Shown here one piece after another: positions 45,406-55,010 of a stretch of 64,000 nt of DNA. A model generated the notes under the pieces. That model had not been told where the DNA came from. It saw only the letters and a program-made list of their open reading frames with translations, and made no database searches. The stretch lies in the NCBI RefSeq assembly GCF_028435365.1, contig NZ_JAGTJJ010000032.1, forward strand, positions 68,457 to 132,456, in the 5' to 3' direction. This stretch comes from Polyangium jinanense. Lineage in GTDB: Bacteria > Myxococcota > Polyangia > Polyangiales > Polyangiaceae. The position numbers and the translations under genes were made by a program. How positions within the stretch are numbered: the first letter of the stretch is position 1; each line of letters begins with the position of its first letter.

Positions 45406-46974
45406 ATGGACGTGATCCGGACCGACGTGGCCATCATCGGCGGAGGACTCGGCGCCTGCGCCGCGGCGCTCGCGGCGGCTCGAATGGGCCTCCGTGTCGT
45501 GCTGACCGAGGAGACGCGCTGGCTCGGCGGTCAATTGACGAACCAGGCCGTTCCTCCCGACGAACACCCGTGGATCGAGGAACATGGGGCAAACCGGAGC
45601 TACCGCGCGCTGCGCGACGGGATCCGGCAATATTATCGCAGGAATGTACCACTCTCCGCGGCGGCCAAGGCCCTTCCCACCCTGAACCCGGGGAATGGAT
45701 GGGTCAGCCGCCTCTGCCACGATCCGCGCATCGCGGTCGCCGTGCTGCACGAGATGATCGCGCCGTACCGGCTCAACGGCAGCCTCTTCGAGCTTCGCCT
45801 CCACCGGCCGATCTCGGCGTGGACGCATGGCGACCGGGTGACCGGCGTCGTGGTCCGAGGGCGGGAGTCGGGGCGCGACGTCCTCCTCGAGGCCGATTAC
45901 TTCATCGACGCCACGCCCCACGGCGAGCTCTTGGCCCTCGCGGGCGTGGAACACGTCCTCGGGCAAGAGTCCCGCGGGGAGACGGGGGAGCCGCACGCCG
46001 CCGAGGCGGCGGACCCGAGGGCCCAGCAAGCGATCACGGTGTGCTTCGCGATGGAGCACCTCCCCGGGGAAGACCATACCATCGACAAACCCCGTCAATA
46101 CGATTTCTGGCGCGCGTACGAGCCACAGAGCTGGCCAGGCCGCCTGCTCGATTGGACGACCGTTCGCCCCGAGACCCTCGAGCCGCTGAGGCGGGGCCTG
46201 TTCGCCGCGGACGACGGTCACCCGTGGTGGACCTTCCGGCGTATCCTCGACAAGGACATCTTCGAGCCGGGCTTCGCGCGGAGCGACGTCACCATCGTGA
46301 ACTGGCCCCAGAACGATTACTGGCTCGGGCCCGTCTGCGGCGTCGACGCGGCGGAAGCCGCGCGGAACGAGGACGCCGCGCGGCAGCTCAGCTTGAGCCT
46401 CCTCTACTGGCTACAGACCGAGGCCCCCCGACCCGATGGCGGCGTCGGATACCGCGGGTTGCGCCTCCGCGCGGACGTGGTCGGCGGCACCGCGGACGGC
46501 CTCGCGCCGGCGCCGTACATTCGCGAATCCCGCCGGATCCGCGCGGAGTTCACGGTGCTCGAGCAGCACATCGCGTATCCGCTTCGCCCCGATGGCCCCG
46601 CGATCTTCGACGACAGCGTCGGGATTGGTTGCTACCGCATCGATTTGCACCCGCGCGTCGGAGGCGCGGGTTACCTCGACCTTGGCTGCTGGCCGTTTCA
46701 GATTCCGCTGGGCGCGCTCATTCCGGTGCGTATGGAAAACTTGTTGCCAGGAGGCAAGAACCTGGGGACGACCCATATCACCAACGGTGCCTTCCGTGTC
46801 CACCCGGTCGAGTGGAGCGTGGGCGAGGCAGCGGGGCTCCTCGCGACGTTTTGCCTCGAGCGCCGCGTGCTCCCGCGAGAGGTGCACGCCCGGAAATCGC
46901 TGCGCGAGGAGCTCCAGACGTTGCTGCTCCGAAATGGCGTCGAGCTCGCCTGGCCAAAGGTGAGCCCGTTATGA
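45406..46974 (+). CDS. FAD-dependent oxidoreductase
   Basis: A 522-residue flavoprotein of the FAD_oxidored type. The N-terminal dinucleotide fold is DVAIIGGGLGACAAALAAARMGLRVVLTEE (GxGxxG region), followed by RWLGGQLTNQAVPPDEHPWIE, a family word. The second nucleotide strand is EADYFIDATPHGELLALAG, and the C-terminus has NLLPGGKNLGTTHITNGAFRVHPVEWSVGEAAGLLA. No signal peptide is present. Members are poorly characterised and often lie next to carbohydrate catabolism genes. It follows the pyruvyl-transferase stop by one base and is separated from the glucuronate operon by repeat E. A role in the sugar-acid pathway is possible but not shown. Confidence 0.88.
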   Translation: MDVIRTDVAIIGGGLGACAAALAAARMGLRVVLTEETRWLGGQLTNQAVPPDEHPWIEEHGANRSYRALRDGIRQYYRRNVPLSAAAKALPTLNPGNGWVSRLCHDPRIAVAVLHEMIAPYRLNGSLFELRLHRPISAWTHGDRVTGVVVRGRESGRDVLLEADYFIDATPHGELLALAGVEHVLGQESRGETGEPHAAEAADPRAQQAITVCFAMEHLPGEDHTIDKPRQYDFWRAYEPQSWPGRLLDWTTVRPETLEPLRRGLFAADDGHPWWTFRRILDKDIFEPGFARSDVTIVNWPQNDYWLGPVCGVDAAEAARNEDAARQLSLSLLYWLQTEAPRPDGGVGYRGLRLRADVVGGTADGLAPAPYIRESRRIRAEFTVLEQHIAYPLRPDGPAIFDDSVGIGCYRIDLHPRVGGAGYLDLGCWPFQIPLGALIPVRMENLLPGGKNLGTTHITNGAFRVHPVEWSVGEAAGLLATFCLERRVLPREVHARKSLREELQTLLLRNGVELAWPKVSPL

Positions 46975-47016
46975 GTGAGCCGCGGCGGTGCACCTTATGG
47001 CATGGCGCTGAGCCTG

Positions 47017-47393
47017 GGTCTCTTCTTGGGGCCGCCGCGCCGGGGCGCCGCCCCGGGCCCCGCGGGGGCTGTTCGCCCCTCGACCCGAACCAGGGCAAGC
47101 CCTGGACCGTTCGTGGAAGAACTGCGCGATGCGCAGTTCTTCCAACAGGCCGGTGGCAAGACCAGGAAGGTGCGTTTCACGCTGGTGACGGGCACGTTGC
47201 CCGTTGAGCCGTCAGCGCCGCGGTCTTGGCAGGCAGGGTCGTCGCCAGTCTTGACCTGGCCTGTTCGATGAACTGCGCATCGCGCAGTTCATCGACCCCG
47301 GGTCCAGCGCTTGCGCTGGTCCGGGTCCAGGGGCGGATAGCCCCTGGTGGGGCCTGGGGCAACGCCCCAGCGCAGCGCCTTCCAGATGAGACC
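47017..47393. repeat. Composite palindromic repeat, full element E (inverted)
   Basis: This occupies the 484-bp gap between two co-directional genes. It is inverted relative to B-D: first CCGGGGC/GCCCCGG, GGGGC/GCCCC, CCAGGG/CCCTGG and GGAAGAACTGCGC (loop GAT); then the spacer; then GATGAACTGCGC (loop ATC), CCAGCG/CGCTGG, AGGGGC/GCCCCT and CTGGGG/CCCCAG. The left border GGTCTCTTCTTGG is the complement of the right border seen in B and C. Confidence 0.9.
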
Positions 47394-47458
47394 CATGCTC
47401 AGGTTATGGCGGGGGACCGTCGCTGGGCGTTGCCCTAGCATTCCCTATACTGCCAGGG

Positions 47459-48895
47459 ATGCCGCCCCGATGGACGCTCGACCCTGATCGCCTCTTTTCC
47501 GCGGAACCCTCCCAGCGAGCGGCCGCCCGGGAGCTTTATGCCCTGGTGCGTGATCTGCCCATCGTGAGCCCGCACGGCCACGTGGATCCGGCGCTGCTTG
47601 CGGATCCTTCGGCCCGCTTCGGCTCGCCCGCCGACCTGTTCGTCCTTCCCGACCATTACGTCTGCCGCCTGCTCCACAGCCGCGGCGTGCCCATGGAAGA
47701 CCTCGGCATCGCCACCCGCGACGGGAGCCCGCACGAGCGCGACCACCGCCGCATCTGGCAACGCTTCGCCGACCATTTTTACGTCTTCAGATCCACGCCG
47801 AGCGGACTGTGGCTCTCTGACGTCCTCATTTCCGTGTTTGGCGTGACCGAGCGGCTCGACGGGAACACCGCCCAGCGCATCTACGATCACCTCGCCGAGC
47901 GCCTCGAACGGCCGGAGTTTTCCCCGCGCGCTCTCTACGAGAGGTTCAACATCCGCGTTCTCTGCACCACGGACGGCGCCGCGGATTCGCTCGAACATCA
48001 CCGCCGCCTCCGTTCCGAGGGCCGGCTCGACGTTCGCCCGACCTTCCGGCCCGACGCGGTCGTCCACCCGGGCACGCCCGGCTTCCGCGATCACATCGAG
48101 CGGCTCGGCGCGGCCGCCGGCATCGAGATCACGACCTACGCCGATTACATCCGGGCCCTCGAAGAGCGCCGCGCCACGTTCAAGGCGCTCGGCGCCACCG
48201 CCACCGACCATGGCGCCGTCACCCCGCACGCCGAGCGGCTCGGCGCTGCGGAGGCCGAGCGAATCTTTTCGCACGCGCTTCGCGGCGAGGCGGGCGCAAA
48301 CGATGCGGCGCGGTTCTCCGCCCACATGCTCATGGAAATGGCGCGCATGAGCGTCGAGGATGGCCTCGTCATGCAGCTCCACGCCGGCAGCCTGCGCAAC
48401 CACCACGGGGCGCTGCTCGCGCGCTTCGGGCCCGATCGCGGCGCCGACATCCCCGTCGCCACCGAATGGACGAGAAACCTGCGGCCGCTGCTCGAAGCGT
48501 ACGGCGACGATCCACGCTTCCAGCTCCTGCTCTTCACGCTCGACGAGAGCACCTACGGGCGCGAGCTCGCCCCGCTCGCCGGGTATTATCCGGCCGTCTT
48601 GCTGGGGCCGCCCTGGTGGTTCTTCGATAGTCCGAATGGAATGGTCCGGTTTCTCGATCAAGTCACGGAGACGGCCGGCCTCTACAACACCGCGGGTTTC
48701 ACCGATGATACGCGCGCGTTTTGCTCGATCCCCGCGCGGCACGACGTCTGGCGCCGGGTGAGCAGCAACTGGCTCGCGGGGCTCGTGGTGACGGGCAGGC
48801 TCGACGCCGAAGAGGCGGCGGAGCTCGCCCCGGAATGCGCGGTGGGCCTGGCCGAGCGTGCTTATCGGCTCGGGGCGGGGGATCGGTCCACATGA
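47459..48895 (+). CDS. uxaC: Glucuronate isomerase
   Basis: A 478-residue uronate isomerase, converting D-glucuronate to D-fructuronate (and galacturonate to tagaturonate). It shows the family's N-terminal metal motif LPIVSPHGHVDPALL, LFVLPDHYVCRLLHSRGV, the FNIRVLCTTDGAADSLEHH core, GLVMQLHAGSLRNHH and the C-terminal PPWWFFDSPNGMVRFLDQVTETAGLYNTAGFTDDTRAF region, each a recognised UxaC block. Length equals the family norm. ATG 47459 has CAGGG upstream. It heads a three-gene operon: its TGA overlaps the ATG of the SDR gene. The presence of inositol oxygenase nearby supplies its substrate. Confidence 0.95.
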   Translation: MPPRWTLDPDRLFSAEPSQRAAARELYALVRDLPIVSPHGHVDPALLADPSARFGSPADLFVLPDHYVCRLLHSRGVPMEDLGIATRDGSPHERDHRRIWQRFADHFYVFRSTPSGLWLSDVLISVFGVTERLDGNTAQRIYDHLAERLERPEFSPRALYERFNIRVLCTTDGAADSLEHHRRLRSEGRLDVRPTFRPDAVVHPGTPGFRDHIERLGAAAGIEITTYADYIRALEERRATFKALGATATDHGAVTPHAERLGAAEAERIFSHALRGEAGANDAARFSAHMLMEMARMSVEDGLVMQLHAGSLRNHHGALLARFGPDRGADIPVATEWTRNLRPLLEAYGDDPRFQLLLFTLDESTYGRELAPLAGYYPAVLLGPPWWFFDSPNGMVRFLDQVTETAGLYNTAGFTDDTRAFCSIPARHDVWRRVSSNWLAGLVVTGRLDAEEAAELAPECAVGLAERAYRLGAGDRST

Positions 48896-49716
48896 ATCCG
48901 GCGACGTTGTTCGACATTCGCGGCGAAGTGGCGGTCATCACGGGCGGCAGCGGCGTGCTCGGGTCCACGTTTTGCCGCACGCTCGCCGCGGCGGGCGCGT
49001 TCGTGGCCGTGATGGGGCGGCGGCGCGAGCCGTGCGAGGCCGTGGTGGAGTCGATCCGCGCGGAAGGGGGCGAGGCGCTCGCCGTGCCCTGTGACGTGCT
49101 CGATGGCGAGGCGCTCGACGCGGCGGCGCGGCACATCGAGGCCACGCTCGGGCCGGTGACCATTCTCGTGAACGGGGCCGGAGGCAATCATCCGAAGGCC
49201 ACGATCGGGCCGGATCGTAGCCTGTTCGAGCTGGATCCGGCGGGGTTCGGCGCGGTCTTCGATCTGAACGTGCAAGGCACGCTGCGGCCCTGCCAGGTCT
49301 TCGGACGCGGCATGGCCGCGCGGGGGCGTGGAAGCATCGTGAACATCACGTCCATGAGCGCCGATCGCCCGCTCACGCGTGTGGCCGCCTATGGCGCGGC
49401 GAAGGCCGCCGTCGTCAACCTGACTCGCTGGCTCGCGGTGCACATGGCCCAGACCTACGGCCCCCACATCCGCGTCAACGCGCTCGCGCCTGGGTTTTTC
49501 CTCACGGAACAAAACCGATTTTTGCTCACCGATCCCGCGACGAACACGCTCACCGAGCGGGGGAGGGCGATCGTCTCGCACACGCCCATGGCGCGGATGG
49601 GCGCGCCGGAGGATCTTTCCGGCGCGCTGCTTTTCCTGGTCAGCCCGGCGTCGACCTTCGTGACGGGGGTGGTCTTGCCGGTGGACGGCGGGTTCTCCGC
49701 CCAGAGTGGGGTATGA
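48892..49716 (+). CDS. SDR-type D-mannonate oxidoreductase (fructuronate reductase)
   Basis: A 274-residue SDR. It begins LFDIRGEVAVITGGSGVLGSTFC, a start typical of SDR-type UxuB/YjmF enzymes. It has the cofactor loop TGGSGVLG, ILVNGAGG, catalytic Ser in NITSMSAD, Tyr-x3-Lys in AAYGAAKAAV, and PVDGGFSAQSGV at the C-terminus. Directly after uxaC in a 4-bp ATGA overlap, the expected reaction is NAD(P)H reduction of D-fructuronate to D-mannonate. This replaces the larger classical UxuB. Family match is clear; substrate is inferred from operon context. Confidence 0.88.
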   Translation: MNPATLFDIRGEVAVITGGSGVLGSTFCRTLAAAGAFVAVMGRRREPCEAVVESIRAEGGEALAVPCDVLDGEALDAAARHIEATLGPVTILVNGAGGNHPKATIGPDRSLFELDPAGFGAVFDLNVQGTLRPCQVFGRGMAARGRGSIVNITSMSADRPLTRVAAYGAAKAAVVNLTRWLAVHMAQTYGPHIRVNALAPGFFLTEQNRFLLTDPATNTLTERGRAIVSHTPMARMGAPEDLSGALLFLVSPASTFVTGVVLPVDGGFSAQSGV

Positions 49717-49717
49717 G

Positions 49718-50959
49718 ATGTTGATCGGCCAGGGTTCTCCCGGGCAAACCCTCACGGACGAGGCCGTCCACCGGATCCTCGACGAGGCGCTCGCCGCGCT
49801 CCCGCTCACGGGCAAACGGCTCCTCGTCATCATCCCCGACGCGACCCGCACCGCGCCGATCCCGCTCATGTTTCGGCTCCTCCACACGCTCCTCGCCGGA
49901 CGTGTCGCGCGTCTCGATTATTTGATTGCGCTCGGCACACATCCGCCAATGGATGAAACCGCCATCGAAAAACTCGTCGGGAAAGATGGGCCGGGGCGCG
50001 GCGACGGGCGAACGTCGATCTTCAATCACGCGTGGGACGATCCGGGCGCGCTGGCAACCATCGGCGTGATCGGCGAGGACGAGATGGCGCGCCTGACCGG
50101 CGGGCTGCTCGCGGTCGCGACAGAGGTGCGGCTCAATCGCAGGATCTTCGAGTATGATCAAATCCTCATCTGCGGCCCGGTGTTCCCGCACGAGGTGGTG
50201 GGTTTTTCCGGGGGCGCCAAGTACCTGTTCCCGGGCATCGCGGGGCGCGAGATCATCGACACGACCCACTGGCTCGGGGCGCTCTCGACGAGCATGTCGA
50301 CGATCGGCGTCAAGGATACGATCGTCCGGCGGGTGATCCATCGCGCGGCCGAATTCGTGCCGGTGCCCGTCCTCTGCGCGGCCCTCGTGCTCCGCGGCGC
50401 GGATCTGCACGGGTTTTACGTAGGCCCGCACGTGGAGGCGTGGAGCGTGGCGGCCGATCTCTCCAATGAGCTCAACATCATCCACACGAAGCGGCGCTAC
50501 CAGCGCGTGCTCTCGCTCCCCTCGACGAAATACGCCGACCTCTGGACCGCGGCCAAGGCCATGTACAAGACGGAGCCCGTGATCGAGGATGGCGGCGAGG
50601 TGATCATTTACGCGCCGCACCTCGGGGAAGTCTCGTTCACCCACGGCGCGCTCATCGATCGGGTGGGCTACCACGTGCGGGATTATTTTCTCGCGCAATG
50701 GGACCATTTCCGCACGGTCCCCCTGTCCATCCTCGCGCACAGCACCCACGTGAAAGGCGCGGGCCGCTACGACGCAGAGCAAGGAGAACGGCCGCGCATC
50801 CAGGTGACGCTCGCGACGGGCATCCCGGAAGAGCGCTGCCGGCGGATCAACCTGGGGTTCACCGATCCCCGAGGGATCGATCCGGCTGCGTGGGAGGGGC
50901 GGGAAGACGAGGGGATCCTGATCGTGCGGAACGCGGGCGAAGTGCTTTATCGGTCATGA
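49718..50959 (+). CDS. LarA-family nickel-pincer racemase/epimerase, candidate mannonate/gluconate epimerase
   Basis: A 413-residue LarA homologue. Positions known in Lactiplantibacillus LarA are present with exact spacing: His104 (FNHAWDD; LarA His108), His158 ([12 protein letters not shown]; His174), Lys168 (the pincer-nucleotide lysine, Lys184) and His184 (DTTHW; nickel ligand His200). DATRTAP and GTHPPM also match family blocks. The family racemises or epimerises alpha-hydroxy acids with a Ni-pincer cofactor, and includes a D-gluconate/D-mannonate 2-epimerase. The gene starts 1 base after the SDR stop in the uxaC operon, so D-mannonate to D-gluconate is the best guess. LarB/C/E cofactor genes are not in the window. 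Its stop overlaps the convergent ABC ATPase stop at TCATGA. Confidence 0.88.
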   Translation: MLIGQGSPGQTLTDEAVHRILDEALAALPLTGKRLLVIIPDATRTAPIPLMFRLLHTLLAGRVARLDYLIALGTHPPMDETAIEKLVGKDGPGRGDGRTSIFNHAWDDPGALATIGVIGEDEMARLTGGLLAVATEVRLNRRIFEYDQILICGPVFPHEVVGFSGGAKYLFPGIAGREIIDTTHWLGALSTSMSTIGVKDTIVRRVIHRAAEFVPVPVLCAALVLRGADLHGFYVGPHVEAWSVAADLSNELNIIHTKRRYQRVLSLPSTKYADLWTAAKAMYKTEPVIEDGGEVIIYAPHLGEVSFTHGALIDRVGYHVRDYFLAQWDHFRTVPLSILAHSTHVKGAGRYDAEQGERPRIQVTLATGIPEERCRRINLGFTDPRGIDPAAWEGREDEGILIVRNAGEVLYRS

Positions 50960-51748
50960 AGCTCGAAGCTCGTGCTGGAGTTGCTCGAGCTCCTCGCCGC
51001 CCGCCATGCGTCGCACCAGCTCGTCGCGCGAGATCTCCGCCTTGGTAAAGGTCCCCTCGCAGCGGCCCCGGCTCAAAATGGTGAATCGGTCCCCGACCAT
51101 GTGCGCGTGGTGCGGGTTGTGCGTGATGAGAATGACGCCGCATCCCCGTGTTCGCGCCTCCATCACGTACCGGAGGACGATCCCCGCCTGCTTCACGCCG
51201 AGCGCGGACGTCGGCTCGTCGAGCACGAGCACCCGGGCGCCGAAATGGATCGCCCGCGCAATCGCGAGCGCCTGGCGTTGTCCGCCCGAAAGCGCCGAGA
51301 CCGGCGCCGACATGTCGCGCAGCTCGATCCCCATTCGCTTGAGCTCGGCGCGCACCACCTCCTCGGCCTCGCGCAAATCGAGGCGCCTGAGGGGCCACAC
51401 GCCCCGCGTGGGCTCGGCGCCGAGGAAAAAATTGCGCACGACCGAGAGCATCGGGACCATCGCGAGGTCCTGGTACACGGTGGCAATGCCGCGGGCGAGG
51501 GCGTCCCGCGGCGAGGAGAATCGCACGGGCTCGCCGTCCACGAGCAGGCGCCCCTCGTCCGGCGGATGGACGCCCGAGAGCGTCTTGATGAGCGTCGATT
51601 TGCCGGCGCCGTTGTCCCCGAGGACACACAGGATCTCGCTCGCATACACGCGCATCGAGACGTCCTCGAGCGCGGTGATGCGACCGAATCGCTTGGTGAT
51701 GTGATCCGCTTCGAGGATCGGTGCCGTACCGTTCGTCTCGTGGCTCAT
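50954..51748 (-). CDS. Sugar-type ABC transporter ATP-binding protein
   Basis: A 264-residue single-domain ABC ATPase. It has Walker [11 protein letters not shown], signature motif [17 protein letters not shown], Walker [13 protein letters not shown] and switch His in GVILITHN. The [21 protein letters not shown] and [23 protein letters not shown] blocks are typical of ribose/fructose/inositol importers with one nucleotide-binding domain (FrcA-like). The ATG at 51748 overlaps the permease TGA, confirming an operon. It energises uptake by the neighbouring permease and binding protein. Confidence 0.93.
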   Translation of the reverse strand: MSHETNGTAPILEADHITKRFGRITALEDVSMRVYASEILCVLGDNGAGKSTLIKTLSGVHPPDEGRLLVDGEPVRFSSPRDALARGIATVYQDLAMVPMLSVVRNFFLGAEPTRGVWPLRRLDLREAEEVVRAELKRMGIELRDMSAPVSALSGGQRQALAIARAIHFGARVLVLDEPTSALGVKQAGIVLRYVMEARTRGCGVILITHNPHHAHMVGDRFTILSRGRCEGTFTKAEISRDELVRRMAGGEELEQLQHELRAS

Positions 51749-52734
51749 CGCCGCGCCTCCGCCGCCCGCATCTGGACGGAGCTGTTGAGGAGCACCGCCA
51801 GGATCAGGACCGCGCCGAGAAACACCTTGTACCAGTCCGAATCCACGCCCGAAAAGACGATGCCCTGCTGCACCATGCCGAAGAGGAGCGCTCCGCAGGC
51901 CGCGCCCACGACGGATCCGCGTCCGCCCGTGAGCAGCGTGCCGCCGAGGACCGCGGCGAGAATGGCTTCGAGCTCCTTGCCCGTGCCACGCAAAACGTCG
52001 GTGCCGCGGAATTGCACGGTCTGAAACGTGGCGACCAGGCACGCGGCAAGCGCCGTGGTCATGAAAAGAAGAATCTTGACGCGGTCGACCGGAATCCCGA
52101 GGCGGCGCGCGGCATCCGGGGCGCCGCCAACCGCAAAAATCCAGTTTCCTGGGCGCGTGCGCACGAGGACCCACGTGGCGAGCGCGGTGAGGCCCAACCA
52201 CCAGAGCAGGGTGATCGAAAAAGGCCCGATCTGCCCGGCGAAGAGCTTTTGCGCCGTGCCGAATCCGCCCGCCTCCTCGAGGCCGCCCACCTGGGTTCGT
52301 CCGGTGATGAGGCGTGTCGTGCCAATCGTGCCGCCGGCCAGGATGAAGAGCGTGCCGAGCGTGACGATGAACGAGGGCAGGCGCGTGCGGGTCACGATGA
52401 AGCCATTGGCGAGGCCCACGCACGCCGCGAGCGCCGCGGCCGCCGCGATCCCGGCCCATAACGGCCAGCCGAGCTCGGTCGTGCAAAGCGCGATGGTCAT
52501 CCCGCTCGCGGCCATGGTCGAGCCAATGGAGAGGTCGAACTCGCCCGCGATCATGAGCAGCGCGACGGGCGCGGCCAGGATGCCGAGCTCGGCGGCGATC
52601 GCGAGGTAACTCGCCGTGCCGGAGAGGGTCAAAAACCCGGAGTCACCGGCGGTGACGGCGAAAAAGAGCCAGGCGGCCACCACGGCGGCGACGACGCCGA
52701 GCTCGGGGCGGGCGAGCCATTTGCGCGCGGACAC
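51745..52734 (-). CDS. Sugar-type ABC transporter permease
   Basis: A 329-residue BPD_transp_2-family permease with about eight to ten hydrophobic helices. The conserved loop [22 protein letters not shown] carries the E-x-DLSxGS family signature. [25 protein letters not shown] and [26 protein letters not shown] are further family blocks. The start is GTG 52734, right after the binding-protein stop (TAG-CC-GTG). It forms the membrane channel of the importer. Myo-inositol is the inferred substrate from the divergent inositol oxygenase gene, but ribose-like sugars are not excluded. Confidence 0.92.
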   Translation of the reverse strand: MSARKWLARPELGVVAAVVAAWLFFAVTAGDSGFLTLSGTASYLAIAAELGILAAPVALLMIAGEFDLSIGSTMAASGMTIALCTTELGWPLWAGIAAAAALAACVGLANGFIVTRTRLPSFIVTLGTLFILAGGTIGTTRLITGRTQVGGLEEAGGFGTAQKLFAGQIGPFSITLLWWLGLTALATWVLVRTRPGNWIFAVGGAPDAARRLGIPVDRVKILLFMTTALAACLVATFQTVQFRGTDVLRGTGKELEAILAAVLGGTLLTGGRGSVVGAACGALLFGMVQQGIVFSGVDSDWYKVFLGAVLILAVLLNSSVQMRAAEARR

Positions 52735-52736
52735 GG

Positions 52737-53735
52737 CTAACGAATGCCTTTCTTGCTCGCGTCGATCACGGCCGCCGCGTTCTCCTTCGTGACGAACGAG
52801 GGCCCCGTGGGGATCGCCTCCGCCGCGGGGAGCAGGCCGTGCCGCGTGTATTGCGCGAGCAGGACGACGGAGAGATATCCCTGCAAATATTGCTGCTGGT
52901 CGATGGCGAACGTGATCTGCCCGTCGCGGACCGCCGCGAGGACGTCGGGCGAAAGATCGAACGTCGCGACCTTGACCGTGCCGAGCCGGTTCGCTTGCCG
53001 GAGGCCGGCGAGGGCCGGGTGCACGCCCGGCGGGCCCAGCGTGAAAATGCCATCCACGTCGGGCGTCAATGCGGCCATGATCTTTTGTTGTGTGTCGGTG
53101 GGGCTCGTGGCGTTCACCGCCAGCACGCGACCCTTGCCCCCCACCTTTTCGAGCGCGTCGAGGAAGCCGCGGCAACGCTCGTCCTGGGAGATGTTGCCGA
53201 CCTCGTGGTTCACGCAGATCGCGTGGCGCACGCCCTCCTTCGCCATACGCTCACCGCCGGCCTTCCCGGCGTCGTATTCGCTCTGGCCGATATGCAAGAG
53301 CGCGCCCATCTTGCGCGCCTCTGCGCCGCCGGCGTTGATGCTGATGACGGGAATGCCGGCGTCTCGGGCAGCCAAAAGCGAACGCGCGAGGGCGCTGGGA
53401 TCCGGGACGGAGACGATGAGGCCGCTCGGCTTGCGGGCGACCTCGGCGTCGATGAGGCGGCTCATCGCGACCATGTCGAAGGTCTGGGGCGCCTGGTACG
53501 TGACCTTGACGCCCATGTCCTTCGCCGCCTGGTCGATTCCGTTTTTCACCACGGACCAGAATGGATCGGAGGCCTGGCCGTGGGTGACGACCGCGAAATG
53601 CGCCCTTACGCTCGAATCGCGCGTGGTCGCGCTCGCGCGCTCGCCCCTGCCGCATGCGATGGCGGCGAAGAGGGCGACGAGGCAGCCGAGGACCATCCAC
53701 AACGCGCGGCGGCGGGCGGAGAGCTCTCTTTTCAT
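52737..53735 (-). CDS. Sugar-type ABC transporter substrate-binding lipoprotein
   Basis: A 332-residue periplasmic-binding-protein I/LacI-fold protein. The N-terminus [28 protein letters not shown] ends in a lipobox (AIAC). Family blocks include [63 protein letters not shown] and [20 protein letters not shown]. It captures the sugar and delivers it to the permease. ATG 53735 is chosen because the GAGG site is too close to the alternative ATG at 53744. It is first in the transporter operon and divergent from inositol oxygenase. Confidence 0.92.
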   Translation of the reverse strand: MKRELSARRRALWMVLGCLVALFAAIACGRGERASATTRDSSVRAHFAVVTHGQASDPFWSVVKNGIDQAAKDMGVKVTYQAPQTFDMVAMSRLIDAEVARKPSGLIVSVPDPSALARSLLAARDAGIPVISINAGGAEARKMGALLHIGQSEYDAGKAGGERMAKEGVRHAICVNHEVGNISQDERCRGFLDALEKVGGKGRVLAVNATSPTDTQQKIMAALTPDVDGIFTLGPPGVHPALAGLRQANRLGTVKVATFDLSPDVLAAVRDGQITFAIDQQQYLQGYLSVVLLAQYTRHGLLPAAEAIPTGPSFVTKENAAAVIDASKKGIR

Positions 53736-53821
53736 GTTCCCCATTTCCTCGCGGAGCCCCCTGCGCCGCGACCTTCGAGAATCCTAGCGCCGCCCGGACC
53801 TTCGCGCTATTGCCCTGGACA
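53736..53821. promoter_or_regulatory. Divergent promoter region, inositol importer and inositol oxygenase
   Basis: Only 86 bp separate the start of the binding protein (minus) from inositol oxygenase (plus), so both promoters, probably with a shared operator, must lie here. I see no clear -35/-10 pair or perfect operator palindrome. No regulator gene lies beside the cluster. Confidence 0.4.
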
Positions 53822-54661
53822 ATGAGCGTGACCGAGCACCTTGGGCAGATCCAGGATGGGAAACGAGCAGCCGCCACGACAGCAAAGAAGGAAACCTCGG
53901 AGTTTCGCGATTACCGCGCCGAGGCGAGGCCCAGCGTCAAGGAGCTTTACCGGCTGAACCACGAGCACCAGACGCTCTCGTTCGTAGAGGACAAGAAGCG
54001 GCAATACCTGAGCCTGGATCGGCGCCGGGCGGGTATGTGGGAGGTGCTCGAGCTGCTCGATCGGCTGGTCGACGACAGCGATCCGGACACGGAGCAGTCG
54101 CAGATCGCGCACGCGCTGCAGTCCGCGGAGGCGGCGCGACGCGACGATCAGCCGCCGTGGTTCGTCCTGACGGCGCTCATCCACGACGCCGGCAAGATGC
54201 TTTGCCTGTCGGGCGAGCCGCAATGGGCCGTCGTGGGCGATACGTTCCCCGTGGGCTGCGCGTTTTCGGACCGCATCGTCTTCCCCGAGCTCTTCGCGAA
54301 CAACCCGGATCGGCAAAACCCGCGTTATCAGACGCCGTGCGGGGTGTACGAGGAGGGATGTGGGCTCTCGAAGGTCCACATGTCGTGGGGGCACGACGAA
54401 TACCTTTACCACGTGGTGAAGGAGTACCTGCCGCTCGAGGCCCAGTACATGATCCGGTATCACTCGTTTTACGCGGCCCACCGCGAAGGCGCCTATGGGC
54501 ACCTGATGAACGAGCAGGACCGGCAGATGATGGAGTGGGTGCGGCGGTTCAACCCGTACGATCTCTACTCGAAGGCCGACGCGCCGCCGGACGTGGCGAA
54601 GCTCCGGCCCTATTACCAGGACCTCATCGCGAAGTATCTTCCCGCCGAGCTCCGCTGGTGA
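53822..54661 (+). CDS. Inositol oxygenase
   Basis: A 279-residue myo-inositol oxygenase, which cleaves myo-inositol with O2 to D-glucuronate using a mixed-valent di-iron site. All six iron ligands of the mouse enzyme have equivalents: His97, His121-Asp122 (ALIHDAGK), His191 (MSWGHDEYLYHV), His214 (IRYHSFYAAH) and Asp247 (NPYDLYSK). The N-terminal LYRLNHEHQTLSFV and RAGMWEVLELLDRLVDDSDPDT are also family blocks. Length is like animal and plant MIOX. It is uncommon in bacteria. Start ATG 53822; it is monocistronic, followed by repeat F. It supplies glucuronate to UxaC encoded 5 kb away. Confidence 0.95.
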   Translation: MSVTEHLGQIQDGKRAAATTAKKETSEFRDYRAEARPSVKELYRLNHEHQTLSFVEDKKRQYLSLDRRRAGMWEVLELLDRLVDDSDPDTEQSQIAHALQSAEAARRDDQPPWFVLTALIHDAGKMLCLSGEPQWAVVGDTFPVGCAFSDRIVFPELFANNPDRQNPRYQTPCGVYEEGCGLSKVHMSWGHDEYLYHVVKEYLPLEAQYMIRYHSFYAAHREGAYGHLMNEQDRQMMEWVRRFNPYDLYSKADAPPDVAKLRPYYQDLIAKYLPAELRW

Positions 54662-54663
54662 TT

Positions 54664-54990
54664 CGCTGGGGCCGCCGCGCCGGGGCGCTGCCCCGGTCCC
54701 CGCGGGGGCTATTCGCCCCTCGACCCGAACCAGGGCAAGCCCTGGACCTCAGGGGGAAGAACTGCGCGATGCGCAGTTCTTCCCACAGGCCGGTGGCAAG
54801 ACCAGGGACAGCGTTGCCAGTCACGGCGGTCTTGGTTGGCAGGGTCGTACCTGGTCTTGACTCGACCTGTTCGATGAACTGCGCATCGCGCAGTTCATCG
54901 ACCCCGGGTCCAGCGCTTGCGCTGGTCCGGGTCCAGGGGCGGATAGCCCCGGTGGGGCCTGGGGCACAGCCCCAGCGCAGCGGCTCCCAG
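54664..54990. repeat. Composite palindromic repeat, full element F (inverted)
   Basis: This fills the 349-bp gap between convergent genes, starting 3 bp after the inositol-oxygenase stop. Order: CCGGGGC/GCCCCGG, GGGGC/GCCCC, CCAGGG/CCCTGG (CAAG-type loop), GAAGAACTGCGC (loop GAT); spacer; GATGAACTGCGC (loop ATC), CCAGCG/CGCTGG, GGGGC/GCCCC, CTGGGG/CCCCAG. Orientation is as in element E. Confidence 0.9.
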
Positions 54991-55010
54991 ATGAGCTCGT
55001 TCGCCATCGC

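Noticed and set aside
17541..54990. Recurring short peptides (MNCAMRSSS, ELRDAQF and similar) in several places
   Set aside because: They are translations of the palindromic repeat stems, in many frames, not a protein family.
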